Below are positions 36,898-48,681 of a stretch of DNA of 64,000 bases, one piece after another (the stretch's first letter is position 1; each line of letters starts with the position of its first letter). The notes beneath the pieces are model-generated. The model had not been told where the DNA came from. It saw only the letters and a program-made list of their open reading frames with translations, and ran no database searches. The translations under genes and the position numbers were made by a program. Source of the DNA: Lingula anatina (taxonomy: Eukaryota > Brachiopoda > Lingulata > Lingulida > Lingulidae); the NCBI RefSeq assembly GCF_001039355.2, contig NW_019775885.1, positions 106,976 through 170,975 on the forward strand. The letters run 5' to 3'.

Positions 36898-39800
36898 TTA
36901 CCGTTTTTTATTTTTTGGGCGGTATGCAGCATCTGTGGGAGGGTAAGCGGGAGGGGGGTTTCCATCCTCTGTAGGAGGGTAAGGGGGAGGGGGTTCGGCA
37001 GCATCTTTTTCCGCATATTGGGGAGGGGGTTCGGCATTACTAGGTGGTTCGGCATTACTGGATCCGCTCGGTGCATCCGATGCAGGTACAGGTACCCCTG
37101 GTAATGAATTGGGTGTCAATGCTGGTCCTTGTCCTGTACTTGGTGGTGGCATTCCTGGCCTATACCCGACATTTGGCTCCTGTATCCCTGACCCCTGTGC
37201 AACGAACTGCTGAGACATTCCTGGCCCATACCCTGTATTTGGTGGAGGTGACGACAGCCCGATTGTGTAGGCCTGTCCTACCGGTATGGTCGTTGTTGTG
37301 TACACAATGGTATTTCTAGGGATTTGTGTCACTGAAAAAATATTTTTATATTATTACCTGCAGCCCTTTACTTAAACATTCTTCTGCCATGTACTTTTTC
37401 TGTTTTCGATGCATATTTTAAGTGCCCGAAAGCATTAACAGACGGAGAAAGTCACATGTATTAATTATGTATCTTTCACTTACCTGCTCCTCTCCTTTGA
37501 TTATTACAGCACCCGGTTGCACAGCAGATGATAGATCCTATTATAACACACAGGACAACGAAACCGACTACAGAGCCAATTATGATACCGATTCTAAAAG
37601 AGAAAAAAATTAAATATTATTTAATAGTTTTATAAAGGCCGTGCATCCATTCAAAAAAAACGTCCCTATTTCAATAAGAACTAGAGACGAAATATTAAGT
37701 CTATTCTAACACGGGACAATTAGTCAAAAGTAGAATATTTCATACACCATATATTTCTTACATTAGTATTAATTATTATTTTTTACTTATTTCATTATCA
37801 TTTAAGAGTCACTGTATGTTTATACGTATATTTTCTTATATATTCTGACCTTTGTGCTTGCCCTTGTCATCGCCCTTGCTATTGCCAACCAGAATTTTAA
37901 TCCAAACCATAAAGTGATTCGAGACAGTAAAATTTGTAAACACAAGCACACATACAACAGTCAAAATATGTACAGACACAAACGCACATAAACGGTAATC
38001 CACATTCTTACACACAAAGACGTGTTTACACTGTGAACACCATACTTTGGAATACGTACATATCTGGGGCACTTGGACTGCTCGCAGTGACGGAACATGT
38101 GGAAAGAGAGGAATAGCTCTTATAGTATCTATAGTATGAAGAGGAACAGCAGTATTTATCATTAGATGTTCCACAGCAGTAATCGGAACAGTAGAACGAC
38201 CTGATGTAAGTGCCATTTGAGTTGTAATATGCGCAGCAATATTCTCCTGTAACCAACAATGTCAAACGTCACGGCAAAATTCGGGTCAAGGTCAGATATC
38301 ACAAAATTTTCATTGGAATCATTGAACGATAATTACAAAATGAAAAATTACACCGACCATAACCAAGCCCAATTGTGCATACGAAGCAGTGCGTGAGCGA
38401 TTGGCCATCGTGAACTTAATGAATAGGCCTAACTCGACTCAATTATGACATATTAATTTTTACGAACCTGTTGTTGTGGTTGGAGTGGGGGCGGCGGGGC
38501 ATAACGATCTATAGGAATAACTCGGGGAGTATCTGTCAACGAGCGAGTCACAGCAGTATTTATAAGTAGATGTCCCGCAGCAGTACTCGGAACAGTAGAA
38601 CGTGCTTCTGTAATTGCTTAATGCCGAGTAATACGGACAGCAATATTCGTCTCCGTTCACTGTAAAAGAAAAAGCGATGGGCAAAAGTAAGCCTTTAGTT
38701 AAAAATGAACTAGATCAAATTATTGCTTCCTATGTTTTATTGTTTAGTAACTGATGCTCGTAGCATGTTTAATTAAATCAAGGAAACATACAACCACTTC
38801 GTATGATTAATGTACTGTCCTTCTTTATTTCCTTTATCTTCATTTCTTTTCATATAACCATTATTGTTTCTACACCTTTGATTATATTTGTGTAAAATTT
38901 TGGTTAAGATAACGAGTCTTTATTTTATGTTATACTCATTTTGGTCTTATTGCGTATCCTACATTATATGTAAATATTTTAATTTGTAAATTTGTAAAAT
39001 TTATTCTTATTCATTTTCTGTACGACAGCACTATTTTGGTTCCTATGTCTTAATAAACTCATCATCATCACTGTTATTATTATTATTATTTATTATTATT
39101 ATTATTATTATAGTCATGCAGGTAGTTTTCACAGCATAAAGCAACTACAGTACATATAAGGACCTCACTTCAATACCCGTTCCTTTTTTATAAAAAGCTA
39201 TATATATATCCTTATTGCTTAAAATCAATAAATCTTCGCCGCTCAATTTGTTCTCAATTTGTACAAAACTATTGGCCCGCTGAGGTCGGTTGTTTGCCCC
39301 CGATGTTACATATCATACAGGGCAAAATAGGACGCTAAGCAAATTTATTAAGGTTGAACAAACATGCAGACAGTTTTATCACAATATTAATGTGTCACTC
39401 TACAGGGATGTATCAGCACTGAAATTTAAGGATAAAATGGAAAGATAAAGCATTAACGGATGTGATTACTCAGTACGTGTATCACGTACGCCTTCGCTTC
39501 AAAAGGCTATGCTACCTTCAACTGGTTTGTGTATAAGAAAAATATATGTCACCATTGTTTCGTATCTTCTGAAAATATTTGTGTCCAAATATTCACCACA
39601 AGCTATCAAAACTTCTGTATTAACAAAAATACAGCACCGATTTTTTTATATGAATAATGGCATTAATGAAGGTGAAATAATTCACTATAATATATGTTTA
39701 TATTTAACTATTTAGTTTAATAGATATCTTAACCTTTAGAGGAGATAAAAGTGAACTATTTGTAAGAAAAAAGTTTCAAAAGGAAGATGTACAGTCATCA

Positions 39801-40174
39801 TAATTTTCCAATGGTTTTGATTTCGATGTTTTTAATTTTGTGTCACTCCTGCAATGAGATAGAGACTGGTAGAATCATTCGTAAAAGTGTAATCAGAAAT
39901 GTAGGATTCGAAGACGGATTAAGGGATTTCGCGATGGTTTTTGTTAGGAATAAACCTTAGTCACTAAGAGAAAATATTCAAAACTTCCAGAACAATAAGT
40001 TTTAAGCACTACAAACGTCTAACGCACATTATGTACCTTTTAATTGTATTCTGAACACTGTAAAAATATTGACTGTTAAGCAATATTGACTGTTAAGCAG
40101 TTTTACGTACCTGACAGTATGATTGCCAGCAAAGTTATTACACATGTTAACACAATCTTGATTTGCTTTTCCAT
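36898..40174 (-). CDS. Shisa/CYYR1-like membrane protein with two Cys-Tyr modules (gene F)
   Basis: Five exons in frame: signal peptide 40174..40111 (starts MEKQIKIV), module 1 38659..38468 (phase 1-1, ends PTPTTTTG), module 2 38246..38060 (phase 1-2, ends SAPDI), transmembrane 37593..37484 (IIIGSVVGFVVLCVIIGSII then CCATGCC), tail 37331..36898; 987 nt, 328 codons. Modules occupy roughly residues 22-85 and 86-147, TM 148-184. Each module has eight cysteines in the order CC, C, CC, CC, C. The tail contains PPPQY, PPPPY and PPPAY, strong PPxY-type ligands for WW domains of NEDD4-class ubiquitin ligases, as in known Shisa/WBP1/VOPP1 relatives. The cytosolic Cys pairs after the TM could be palmitoylated. 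Likely a secretory-pathway or surface adaptor; partner unknown. Confidence 0.9.
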
Positions 40175-40470
40175 GGCGTTGATTCAAAGAATTATAAGCT
40201 TGTGATAACTTTAAAGAGTTTGCAAAAAACCTTACTCCACAGAGATCGTCAAAATCCCAAAATATGACTTCGCGTTGTGGCAGTTTCGTCTGCGTTACAG
40301 ACGAAGTTAAAGTCTAGATTGGCGACATTCCCAAGCAGTGGGGCACACGTCAACTGATTGAACAGTGAATCCCCTAAAGCATTTAGTGACATGTCACCGT
40401 ATATCATATCAGCGACCTCCAGCTAATATGAGGCATACTTGTATGTAGTTGCTATTGGAGTCGTGATAAG

Positions 40471-40502
40471 TCGATTACGCATGCGTCACTGGCGGCTTCT
40501 TC
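40471..40502 (-). promoter_or_regulatory. Conserved promoter block, gene F
   Basis: Same block as upstream of E and G (TTACGCATGCGTCACTGG core), 297 bp before the start codon. Confidence 0.5.
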
Positions 40503-42659
40503 CTATCGGGCAAGGTGTCCGAGATACAACGTCAAGTGTCCGTACGTTAGAGTTAACATCGTACTCGTCCGACAGATGCTGTTCTCAAATTAACACATGG
40601 CTGGTGACTGACGATCATACCGACAATAAACTTCCTTAATTTATGCCAAATTTTTATCATCTTATCATTCAAGCGAAGCCTGTAAAAAGTATATCTTGCA
40701 GATGCTAGCATATTTTGCAAGTTTTGATTGTTGTATTGGCCAAAATGTTTCATTCCTGGCAAATGAAAACATGTTTATTAGCCATAAAGACGACAATGGA
40801 AGAAGCACACCCTCACCTTCGCTTTCTGGAGGTATATGTGGGATATATTACATTTTGAAAAGAAAATCAATTTAACCTGAGTTAAAAAACGTTCGATTTT
40901 ATTACATTATTACAATCATGCAAAGGAAGGGGCAAAATACATTGTGGTAATTAATGTCACTGACAAATTTGATTTGAACAAAATCTCTTTGGTCGTTGTA
41001 TCCAATGAGAAGCCGTTTATTTCATTAATGTATCACAACATTGAGATAAGATACAATTGGCCTCATGGGGAGTTATACATTGTACTCCTGGCACATTTTA
41101 CCTCTACCTTTGGTAAGTTTTGTTCAATTGCAGCAATGCAAAAATTTATTAGTAATAAAAGGTAATATGTATAATTCAAAGTAAACCATGCAAGTTAACA
41201 ACAAACAAGACAGTGGACAAACATCATGGGCGGCTTATAAATAATATAAACATGCAAATAAGAGGTTGAAATAATTTCAAGTTCAAAAGTGTTGAACTTC
41301 ATCCTGTATAAAAACTCTATTCCTTACTATACTCTTTAACTATAAAAGATAAATGGATTTTTTAGACTTTTTCCAAACCCAATATAGAGGTGAAATTGAT
41401 GTCACAAGCATGTTATTAAAATATTTAGGCTACTGCACAGATTGCTAACTGTGTTTGATTATTTTCGGGTCCCACATGAAGAAGCTTGTATTAAAGTTTC
41501 ACTCTCCTGGAACCATGAATAATTAAAAATAATTCATCGATTAACCCTAAAAAGGAACATACGTTACTGTCACAAACACAAAACGTCCAACTGTGAATCG
41601 TTCTGCTCACTTTGAAAATTCAGTTATTACTGGTTTTGTTCATTGATTTATCTCCTACAAATATAACGTTGCTAAAAATTATAATAATCTTCTGTATAGA
41701 GCAGTTAATTGTTTTTGAGCGACTTTAGTTTGCTTGTCACAGAATATTTAAAAAATGGGGAAAATACACCCTACCGACAGTAAAATAAGCATCAAATAAA
41801 AAAATTTCCCTTCATGATCCAAATATTATATCAGAAATGTCAAACTATCATGGAACCACAATGTATTGTTCGGTCAGCAAAAGAAAAGATTGTATCTCTT
41901 GCACACAAGTACTTGAACAAAATGAAACATTTTGACAATTTTTCTAGGGAACATGATGCAAAGCCCCTTGAGATACAGTTTAAATATTTATAAAAACGTC
42001 CTTACGTCATGTCTAATTTATAATGACTGAACCACTAAAAAATATATCGGAACGCGGCATAAAAATGAAAATTAAATGGCAAGAACATACGTTACCGTAC
42101 GGTTTTTTGGAACATACGTTACCATATAGGGCTCTTTGCGTAATGTTAAAGACATGATAAAATTTAAAAATTGAATTTCAGTTGAGACAGTCGCGGATTT
42201 TTACAATATACACATATATGTTTTGAAATATTGTGTACAATGTTGAATTCATTCATTTTCATTTTTTGACCCTTCAGCATGTGAAATGCACCTCTATATT
42301 GGGTTTGGGTGTTTTACGTACCATGCAGGAAATCTAAAATGGCGCAATAAAAAAAAAACATTCCTGTACAAAATCTGCTTGCTCATTAAAAATTAGCCCT
42401 TAATTTAGCTACTGCAAAAGACAATATTACAATTATACTTTTTGTGATAAAATAAACATTTTTTGAATGAAATCATTTTCTTTGATTACTGTAAAATGGT
42501 ATTTAAAAAAAGACAAATAGGATTTTATCCATTGTAATTAAGGAGACATTTTTGCAACGTCCTCGCGTTTGCAACAACATGCTTCATATAAAAAAACGTT
42601 AAGGTTGTGTTGTGTCGTCAGAGCTGCTTCCCATGCGAATACACACCAAAAAGACCGTG
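40503..42659. other. Intergenic region between genes F and G
   Basis: No gene recognised. It contains the element with inverted ends at 41372-42308. Confidence 0.5.
41372..42308. mobile_element. Possible non-autonomous DNA element with ~20-bp inverted ends
   Basis: Left end CCAAACCCAATATAGAGGTG and right end its exact reverse complement, 937 bp apart. The interior is AT-rich with repeated GAACATACGTTAC words and no ORF. No target duplication identified. Confidence 0.5.
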
Positions 42660-42782
42660 TAAGCCTTTAATATATGAACCAAATTAACTTGGGACGAATA
42701 TTGAGAGCACTTTACAGGATGAACTCAAGCCTTGCAAATTTACAACGTTTAAAGCAAGTTTTGACTCTTGGGTGGAACAACC
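42660..42782 (+). pseudogene. Tc1 transposase relic fragment downstream of gene G
   Basis: Encodes NSSLANLQRLKQVLTLGWN, matching the C-terminal part of the relic at 36421-36870, and lies at the same place relative to the tail exon of the neighbouring Shisa-like gene. The relic was therefore copied along with the gene. Confidence 0.7.
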
Positions 42783-42856
42783 CCCCCCCCCCCCCATCAC
42801 CCAGTATAACTAGATTTTACAAAATGCATAAGATATTTGGCATCAATTACTGTTTT

Positions 42857-45823
42857 TTATCTTGTTGGACGGTACGCAGCATCTGTGGGAGGGTAAGCGG
42901 GAGGAGGGTTTCCATCCTCTGTAGGAGGGTAAGGAGGAGGGGGTTCGGCAGCATCTTTTTCCGTATATTGGGGAGGGGGTTCGGCATTACTGGGTGGTTC
43001 GGCATTACTGGATCCGCTCGGTACATCCGATGCAAGTACAGGTACTCCTGGTAATGGATTGGGTGTCAATCCTGGTCTTAGTCCTGTAGTTGGCGGTGGC
43101 AAACCTGGTCCATACCCGGCATTTGGCGCCTGTATCCCTGACCCCTGTGCAACGAACTGTTGAGACATTCCTGGCCCATACCCAGTATTTGGAGGAGGTG
43201 ACGACAGCCCGATTGTGTAACCTTGTCCTACAGTCGCTGTTGTGTACACAATGGTATTTCTAGGGGCGTGTGCCACTGAAAAATACATTCTATAGTATTA
43301 CAGTGTACCCACAGCCCATAGTTTATCTAACATTCTTCTACCATGGGCTTCTTTCGGTTTTAAATGCAGATTTTAAATGTCCGACGGTGTTATCAGACGG
43401 AGAAAGTCACATGAATTAATTGCGTCTTTCACTTACCTGCTCCTCTCCTTTGCTTATTACAGCACCCTGTTGCACAACAGATGACGGATCCTATTATGAC
43501 ACATAGGACAATGAAACCGACTACAGAGCCAATTATGATACCGATTCTAAAACGAAATAAATTGAAAATCCGAGTTAATAGTTTAATAAAGGTTACACAT
43601 TCAAAAACCGTGACACTATCCCCCCCCCCCCCTCAAAAAAAAAAAAAAAAAAACGTATCCGTATCCGTATATACATATATGTTCAGATCTTTGAATCCCA
43701 GTAACTGCCAAACCGTACAAATGATGAAAGACAGTAAATTTTTGTTAACACACGCAAACATATAACAGGTACAGTATGTAAATAAAAATACACATAAAAA
43801 CGAACCTACATTATAGGCCAACTACACAAAAAGACGTGCGTACACTGTGAACACCATACTTTGGAATACGTACATATTTGAAGCACCTGGACTGCCTGGA
43901 CTGTTCGTAGGGTCGGGACATGAGGAAAGCGAGGAATAACTATCATAGTAACTATTGTATGCAGAGGAACAACAGTATTTACTGGTAGACGTCCCACAGC
44001 AGTACTTGGAACAGTAGAACGAACTCTTGTAAATGCCAGATGACGTGTAATATGCACAGCAATATTCTCCTATAAAGAACAATATCAAAGGTCAAGGCAA
44101 ATTCAACACCAAGGTCTGATATCAAATGTTTAATGTTCACATCATAATATTGTCATTCGATAGAAGGCTATATAAAGTAGAACACTGACAAAATGGAAAA
44201 TCATACCGTCCAGGCCCAGCTTTGCATACGAACCTGTTCGGGTAGCGATTGCAAGGGCATAATGAACTGAATGAATAACACAGAATGAATCATTGATCAA
44301 AAGGATAACTTTAATGTACAAAATGTACATGTACCGAGTACGAACCTTTTGTCGCAGTTGGGCACAAGGAACTTAATGAATAACTCGAGTAGTATCTGCT
44401 ATAGGACGAGGTACAACAGTATTTACTGGTAGACGTCCCGCAGCAGTACTTGGGACAGTAGAACGAACTCTTGTAACTGCCAGATGACGTGTAATGTGCA
44501 CAGCAATATTCTCCTATAAACAACAATATCAAAGGTCAAGGCAAATTCAACACCAAGGTCTGATATCAAATGTTTAATGTTCACATCATAATATTGTCAT
44601 TCGATAGAAGGCTATATAAAGTAGAACACTGACAAAATAGAAAATCATACCGTCCAGGCCCAGCTTTGCATACGAACCTGTTCGGGTAGCGATTGCAAAG
44701 GCATAATGAACTGAATGAATAACACAGAATGAATCATTGATCAAAAGGATAACTTTAATGTACAAAATGTACATGTACCGAGTACAAACCTTTTGTCGCA
44801 GTTGGGCACAAGGAACTAGATGAATAACTCGGGTAGTATCTGCTATAGGACGAGGTACAACAGTATTTACTGGTAGATGTCCCGCAGCAGTACTTGGAAC
44901 AGTAGAACGAGCTTCTGTAACTGCCAGATGACGTGTAATATGGGCAGCAATATTCTCCTATAAACAACAATATCAAAGGTCAAGGCAAATTCAAGACCAA
45001 GGTCTGATATCAAATGTTTTTACACATTAAAATGTTTACATCATAATATTGTCATTCGATAGAAGGCTATATAAAGTACATGTAGAACACTGACAAAATA
45101 GAAAATCATACCGTCCAGGCTCAGCTGTGCATACGAACCTGTTCGGGTAGCGATTGCAAGGGCATAATGAACTGAATGAATAACACAGAATGAATCATTG
45201 ATCAAAAGGATAACTTTACTGTACAAAATGTACATGTACCGAGGACGAACCTTTTGTCGCAGTTGGGCACAAGGAACTAGATGAATAACTCGGGTAGTAT
45301 CTGCTATAGGACGAGGTACAACAGTATTTACTGGTAGATGTCCCGCAGCAGTACTTGGAACAGTAGAACGAGCTTCTGTAACTGCCAGATGACGTGTAAT
45401 ATGGGCAGCAATATTTACCCCCGCTTACTGGAAAAGAAAAAGCGATGGGCTAAAGTACGCGTCAGGTTAAATATAAACCTGATCAAATTATTATTTTGAA
45501 TGTTATGCTGTTCGGTAAATATCACTAGTAACATGTTTCATAAAATCAAGGAAACATACAGACGCTTTATATGATAAATCTACCATCCCTCTTTACTTCC
45601 TTTATTTTCATCGTTATTTTCATTTAATCATGATTGAATTTACTCCTTTGTCTAGATTTGCTGAAGATATTGTTAAAGAAAAAAACGAATCTGTGTTCTG
45701 TTTTCGTACTCATTTTGGTCTTATTGTACATCATTTTTCTATGTAAATATTTTAATATGCAATTTTTTTTATTCATTTCTGTACAACTTCAACCTTTTGG
45801 TTGCTATGTTTGAATAAACTCAC

Positions 45824-45875
<52 letters not shown>

Positions 45876-47094
45876 CCCATACGGGTAGAATAAACAGCAG
45901 GAAGCAACCCCATATATGGACCTTACTTTAATACCTATTACTTTTTTATATTAGGATATCCTTATATTTCTTAAACCGGTGAATCTTAACAGCTGAATTC
46001 GTTCTCAATTTGTAAAAAAAAAAAAAAAATTAGCCCGTTGAGGGTGCATGTTTGCCAGCGACGGCACATACTGTATACGAGTTCAAATTAGGACGCTATA
46101 GAGCAAATTGATTGAGGCTAAGCAAACACGTAGACAGTTTTATCACGTATCACATTATTAATGTGTCACTCGACACGGATGTATTTTGTACCCACTGAAT
46201 CCCCACTGGAATTTAAGGATAAAATGGAAAGATAAAGCACAGACGGATGTGATTACTCAGTATATATGTATGTATCACACCTTCGCTCCAAAAGGCTGTG
46301 CTACATTCAACTGAGATTGCGAATAAGAACATATGTCACCATTGTTTCGTATCTACTGAATATATTTCTGTCCAAAATTCACCACAAGTTTATCAAAACT
46401 TTTGAATTAACAAAAACACAACACCGATTTCTTGATATGAATAATTACATTAATGAATGTGAAATAATTCACTATATGTCCATATTTAACTATTCGGGTC
46501 ATAAGATAACTTGAGAGGTAATACAAATAAAACATCTGTAAAAAATTCAAGAAGAAGATGCACAGTCAAGAATTTCGCAACGGTTTTTGATAGGAATAAA
46601 CCTTAGTGACTAATAGTCTAGTGAGATTTTTGAAAAAAGGCTCTGCATAAGATGCAATGCAGTGACCTTTGGTAGTTTGGCTGACACGTACGTAAGAGCA
46701 GTTCTGAAGGCAGGTTCTAACTATCAGCAGATTGACTAGTGTTTGACAGATACAGGGAAGAAACAATAAAAGGTGCTACTCGGACATGATTCACAAAGTC
46801 AGTGTTACCCATCAGACAAGAAATCTGATTTATCACATTCCCTGACCCTGAGAACATAGGTGTAGACACTTCATTTGTCATGTTTGCTTGCCTAGTTACA
46901 GAGATACAGGAGTAAAACGGTTTTTCAGTAATGGCGATCCTAATTTGCATATTTAGGAAAATTGCGTAAATCTAATTCTAACAGAAACATCTTAATAATG
47001 TTCCTCAACCCTGAAAATATAGGTAAAGACACTTCATTTGTCATATTCGCCTGTCTAGTTCCAGAGATATTGCAGAAAATAGGAAATCTGGCGA

Positions 47095-47132
<38 letters not shown>

Positions 47133-47477
47133 AAATTAGACTGTTAAAAACGCACAATTTCGCTTGGGAACCGGGTAAATCGGATTCAGCATCCCAAAAT
47201 TATGCTAATAAGCCTGGTTCCCAACTTTTACCCCAAAATGCCCCTACTATTCATCTTTTGTGGAAATCCCACTAGACTATAAGGTAAAATATTCAAAACT
47301 TCCAGAACAGTACGTCTTATGCACTACAAACGTCTAACGCACATACTGTGCCTTTTAATTGTATTCTGTAAACTGTAAAAAATATTGACTGCTAAGCAGT
47401 TTGTTTTACGTACCTGACAGTATGATTGCCAGCAAAGTTATCACACATGTTAACATGAAATTGACTTGCTTTTCCAT
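42857..47477 (-). CDS. Shisa/CYYR1-like membrane protein with four Cys-Tyr modules (gene G)
   Basis: Seven exons in frame: signal peptide 47477..47414 (starts MEKQVNFM), modules 45427..45251, 44957..44790, 44513..44346 (all phase 1-1) and 44069..43874 (phase 1-2), transmembrane 43546..43437, tail 43275..42857; 1302 nt, 433 codons. Modules span roughly residues 22-80, 81-136, 137-192 and 193-257. Modules 1-3 are almost identical (S-S-F-Y-C-x-K-Y-C-C-G-T-S-T-S-K-Y-C-C) and come from recent tandem duplication of exon plus intron. The first exon starts VSGGKYCC, as in gene E. TM core IIGSVVGFIVLCVIIGSVI. The tail has PPPQY, PPPPY and PPPAY. All intron borders are GT-AG. This is the longest ectodomain of the cluster. 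A Harbinger-like MITE sits in intron 1. Confidence 0.9.
44142..45427 (-). repeat. Tandem exon-intron repeat (three ~450-bp units) in gene G
   Basis: Units at about 44142-44585, 44586-45040 and 45041-45427 each hold the end of an intron and one Cys-Tyr module exon. The intron parts are nearly identical, down to the same short open frames and the ATGTACATGTACCGAG sequence next to each donor. The third unit differs by small insertions. Confidence 0.9.
45823..45874. repeat. (TTA)n microsatellite
   Basis: About seventeen units in gene G intron 1, orthologous in position to those in genes E and F. Confidence 0.9.
46614..47279. mobile_element. Harbinger-like MITE in gene G intron 1
   Basis: 666 bp with inverted ends TAGTCTAGTGAGATTT / GAAATCCCACTAGACTA and a TAA target duplication (46611-46613 and 47280-47282). 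The gene F intron reads straight through this point. The interior has two direct copies of a ~60-bp block (about 46847-46910 and 47006-47072) and a T30 run. The TWA duplication suggests PIF/Harbinger mobilisation. Confidence 0.75.
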
Positions 47478-47765
47478 GGCGTTGATTCAAAGAAACATGA
47501 GCTTCTGATAACTTTGAAGAGTTCACAAAAACCCTACTCCACAGTCAAAATCCCAAAATAAGACTTCGCGTTGTGACAGTTTCGTCTGCGGTCAAGACAA
47601 ACTTAAAGTCTAGATTGGCGACATTCTCAAGTAGTGGGACACACGTCAACTGATTGAACAATGAACCCCTAAAGCATTTAATTACATGTCACCGTATACC
47701 TTATCAGCGCCCTCTACCTAATCTGGGTCATGCTTGTATGTAGTTGCTATTGGAGTCGGTATATG

Positions 47766-47797
47766 TCGATTACGCATGCGTCACTGGCGGCTTCTTC
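47766..47797 (-). promoter_or_regulatory. Conserved promoter block, gene G
   Basis: Third copy of the TTACGCATGCGTCACTGG-centred block, 289 bp upstream of the gene G start. The LTR retrotransposon begins only 34 bp further out. Confidence 0.5.
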
Positions 47798-47830
47798 CTA
47801 TGGGTCAAGGTGTCCAAGACATAGCGTGGG

Positions 47831-48541
47831 TGTTACGTCCTATATTGAGTTCTTTAATAAAAAAAAAAAAAAAAAAAAAAAAAAAGCATAAACATAAATA
47901 CGAATGAAAACAAACACCTCAAATTAAAATGATAGTATTTTACTAATTGAACTAAAACCTAACTAAACATATAATAACATTGAACTAAATAACTTAACTA
48001 ATATGGGCTTTATAATGTTCAAACAAAGTTAATGTTCACAGGATAAAAGAGTCATTCCACGCACTTCCATTTCATTGTCATTGTTCATTTGTGTAGGCCT
48101 ACGTACCTTCCTTGCGTTGTTCGTAATAGTCAATGCTTTTTCTCAACGTTACTTATCTTTTGTCAATCATAGTTCCCTCTCTGTTTTCCGTCAACTTGTA
48201 TACTGATGCAATATAATCATTCGCTTTTTCCAGCTTCCATATTTTCCATCAACTTGTGTACTAGTGCACGTACAGTCACTCACTTTCCTTTGCCTTTATG
48301 TATAGTACTATACATCCATGATCATTTAAGACATAGTCCATCTATCCTAGCTCCTTGCTCTCCACGCCTACATGTCTCTCTTCTCCTTCCTTTCTCCGTG
48401 GGTGTGTCCAAAAACCTCCACATCCGGGCTCCTTTATTTTTGTCCACAGTTGTCACCAAAAGTGACCACGAGTTATACTCGCTATAGTTATAATGCCCAT
48501 TGATAGGATACAATTGACAGGAGTACTAGTGCAACGTAACA
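47831..48541 (-). repeat. 3' LTR
   Basis: 711 bp, TG..CA termini with TGTTACG/CGTAACA inverted ends. It is longer than the other LTR because of an A-run of about 27 at 47859-47885. Confidence 0.92.
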
Positions 48542-48554
48542 CCCTTCCCCTTTT
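48542..48554 (-). other. Polypurine tract
   Basis: AAAAGGGGAAGGG on the element strand, directly abutting the 3' LTR; the expected primer for plus-strand DNA synthesis. Confidence 0.85.
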
Positions 48555-48681
48555 AAGTCAAGTTTAATTGATAAGATTAAACTTGGAATATTCCTATAAA
48601 TATTGTATACAAACTACATAATTCTTAATTAACTATAACTACTATATACACAACAACATGATCCTTAATTAACTATAATAT

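Noticed and set aside
43822-44088. Module 4 of gene G read through to a stop (..VFQSMVFTV)
   Set aside because: The readthrough is intronic: the donor ATAT-GTACGT is shared by genes E and F and splices in phase to the TM exon.
47826-47830. Possible target-site duplication for the LTR element
   Set aside because: GTGGG on the left versus AGATC on the right do not match.
48206-48487. Open frame of 93 codons inside the 3' LTR (and its twin in the 5' LTR)
   Set aside because: Both lie in LTR sequence on the strand opposite to the element; they resemble no protein and simply repeat because LTRs repeat.
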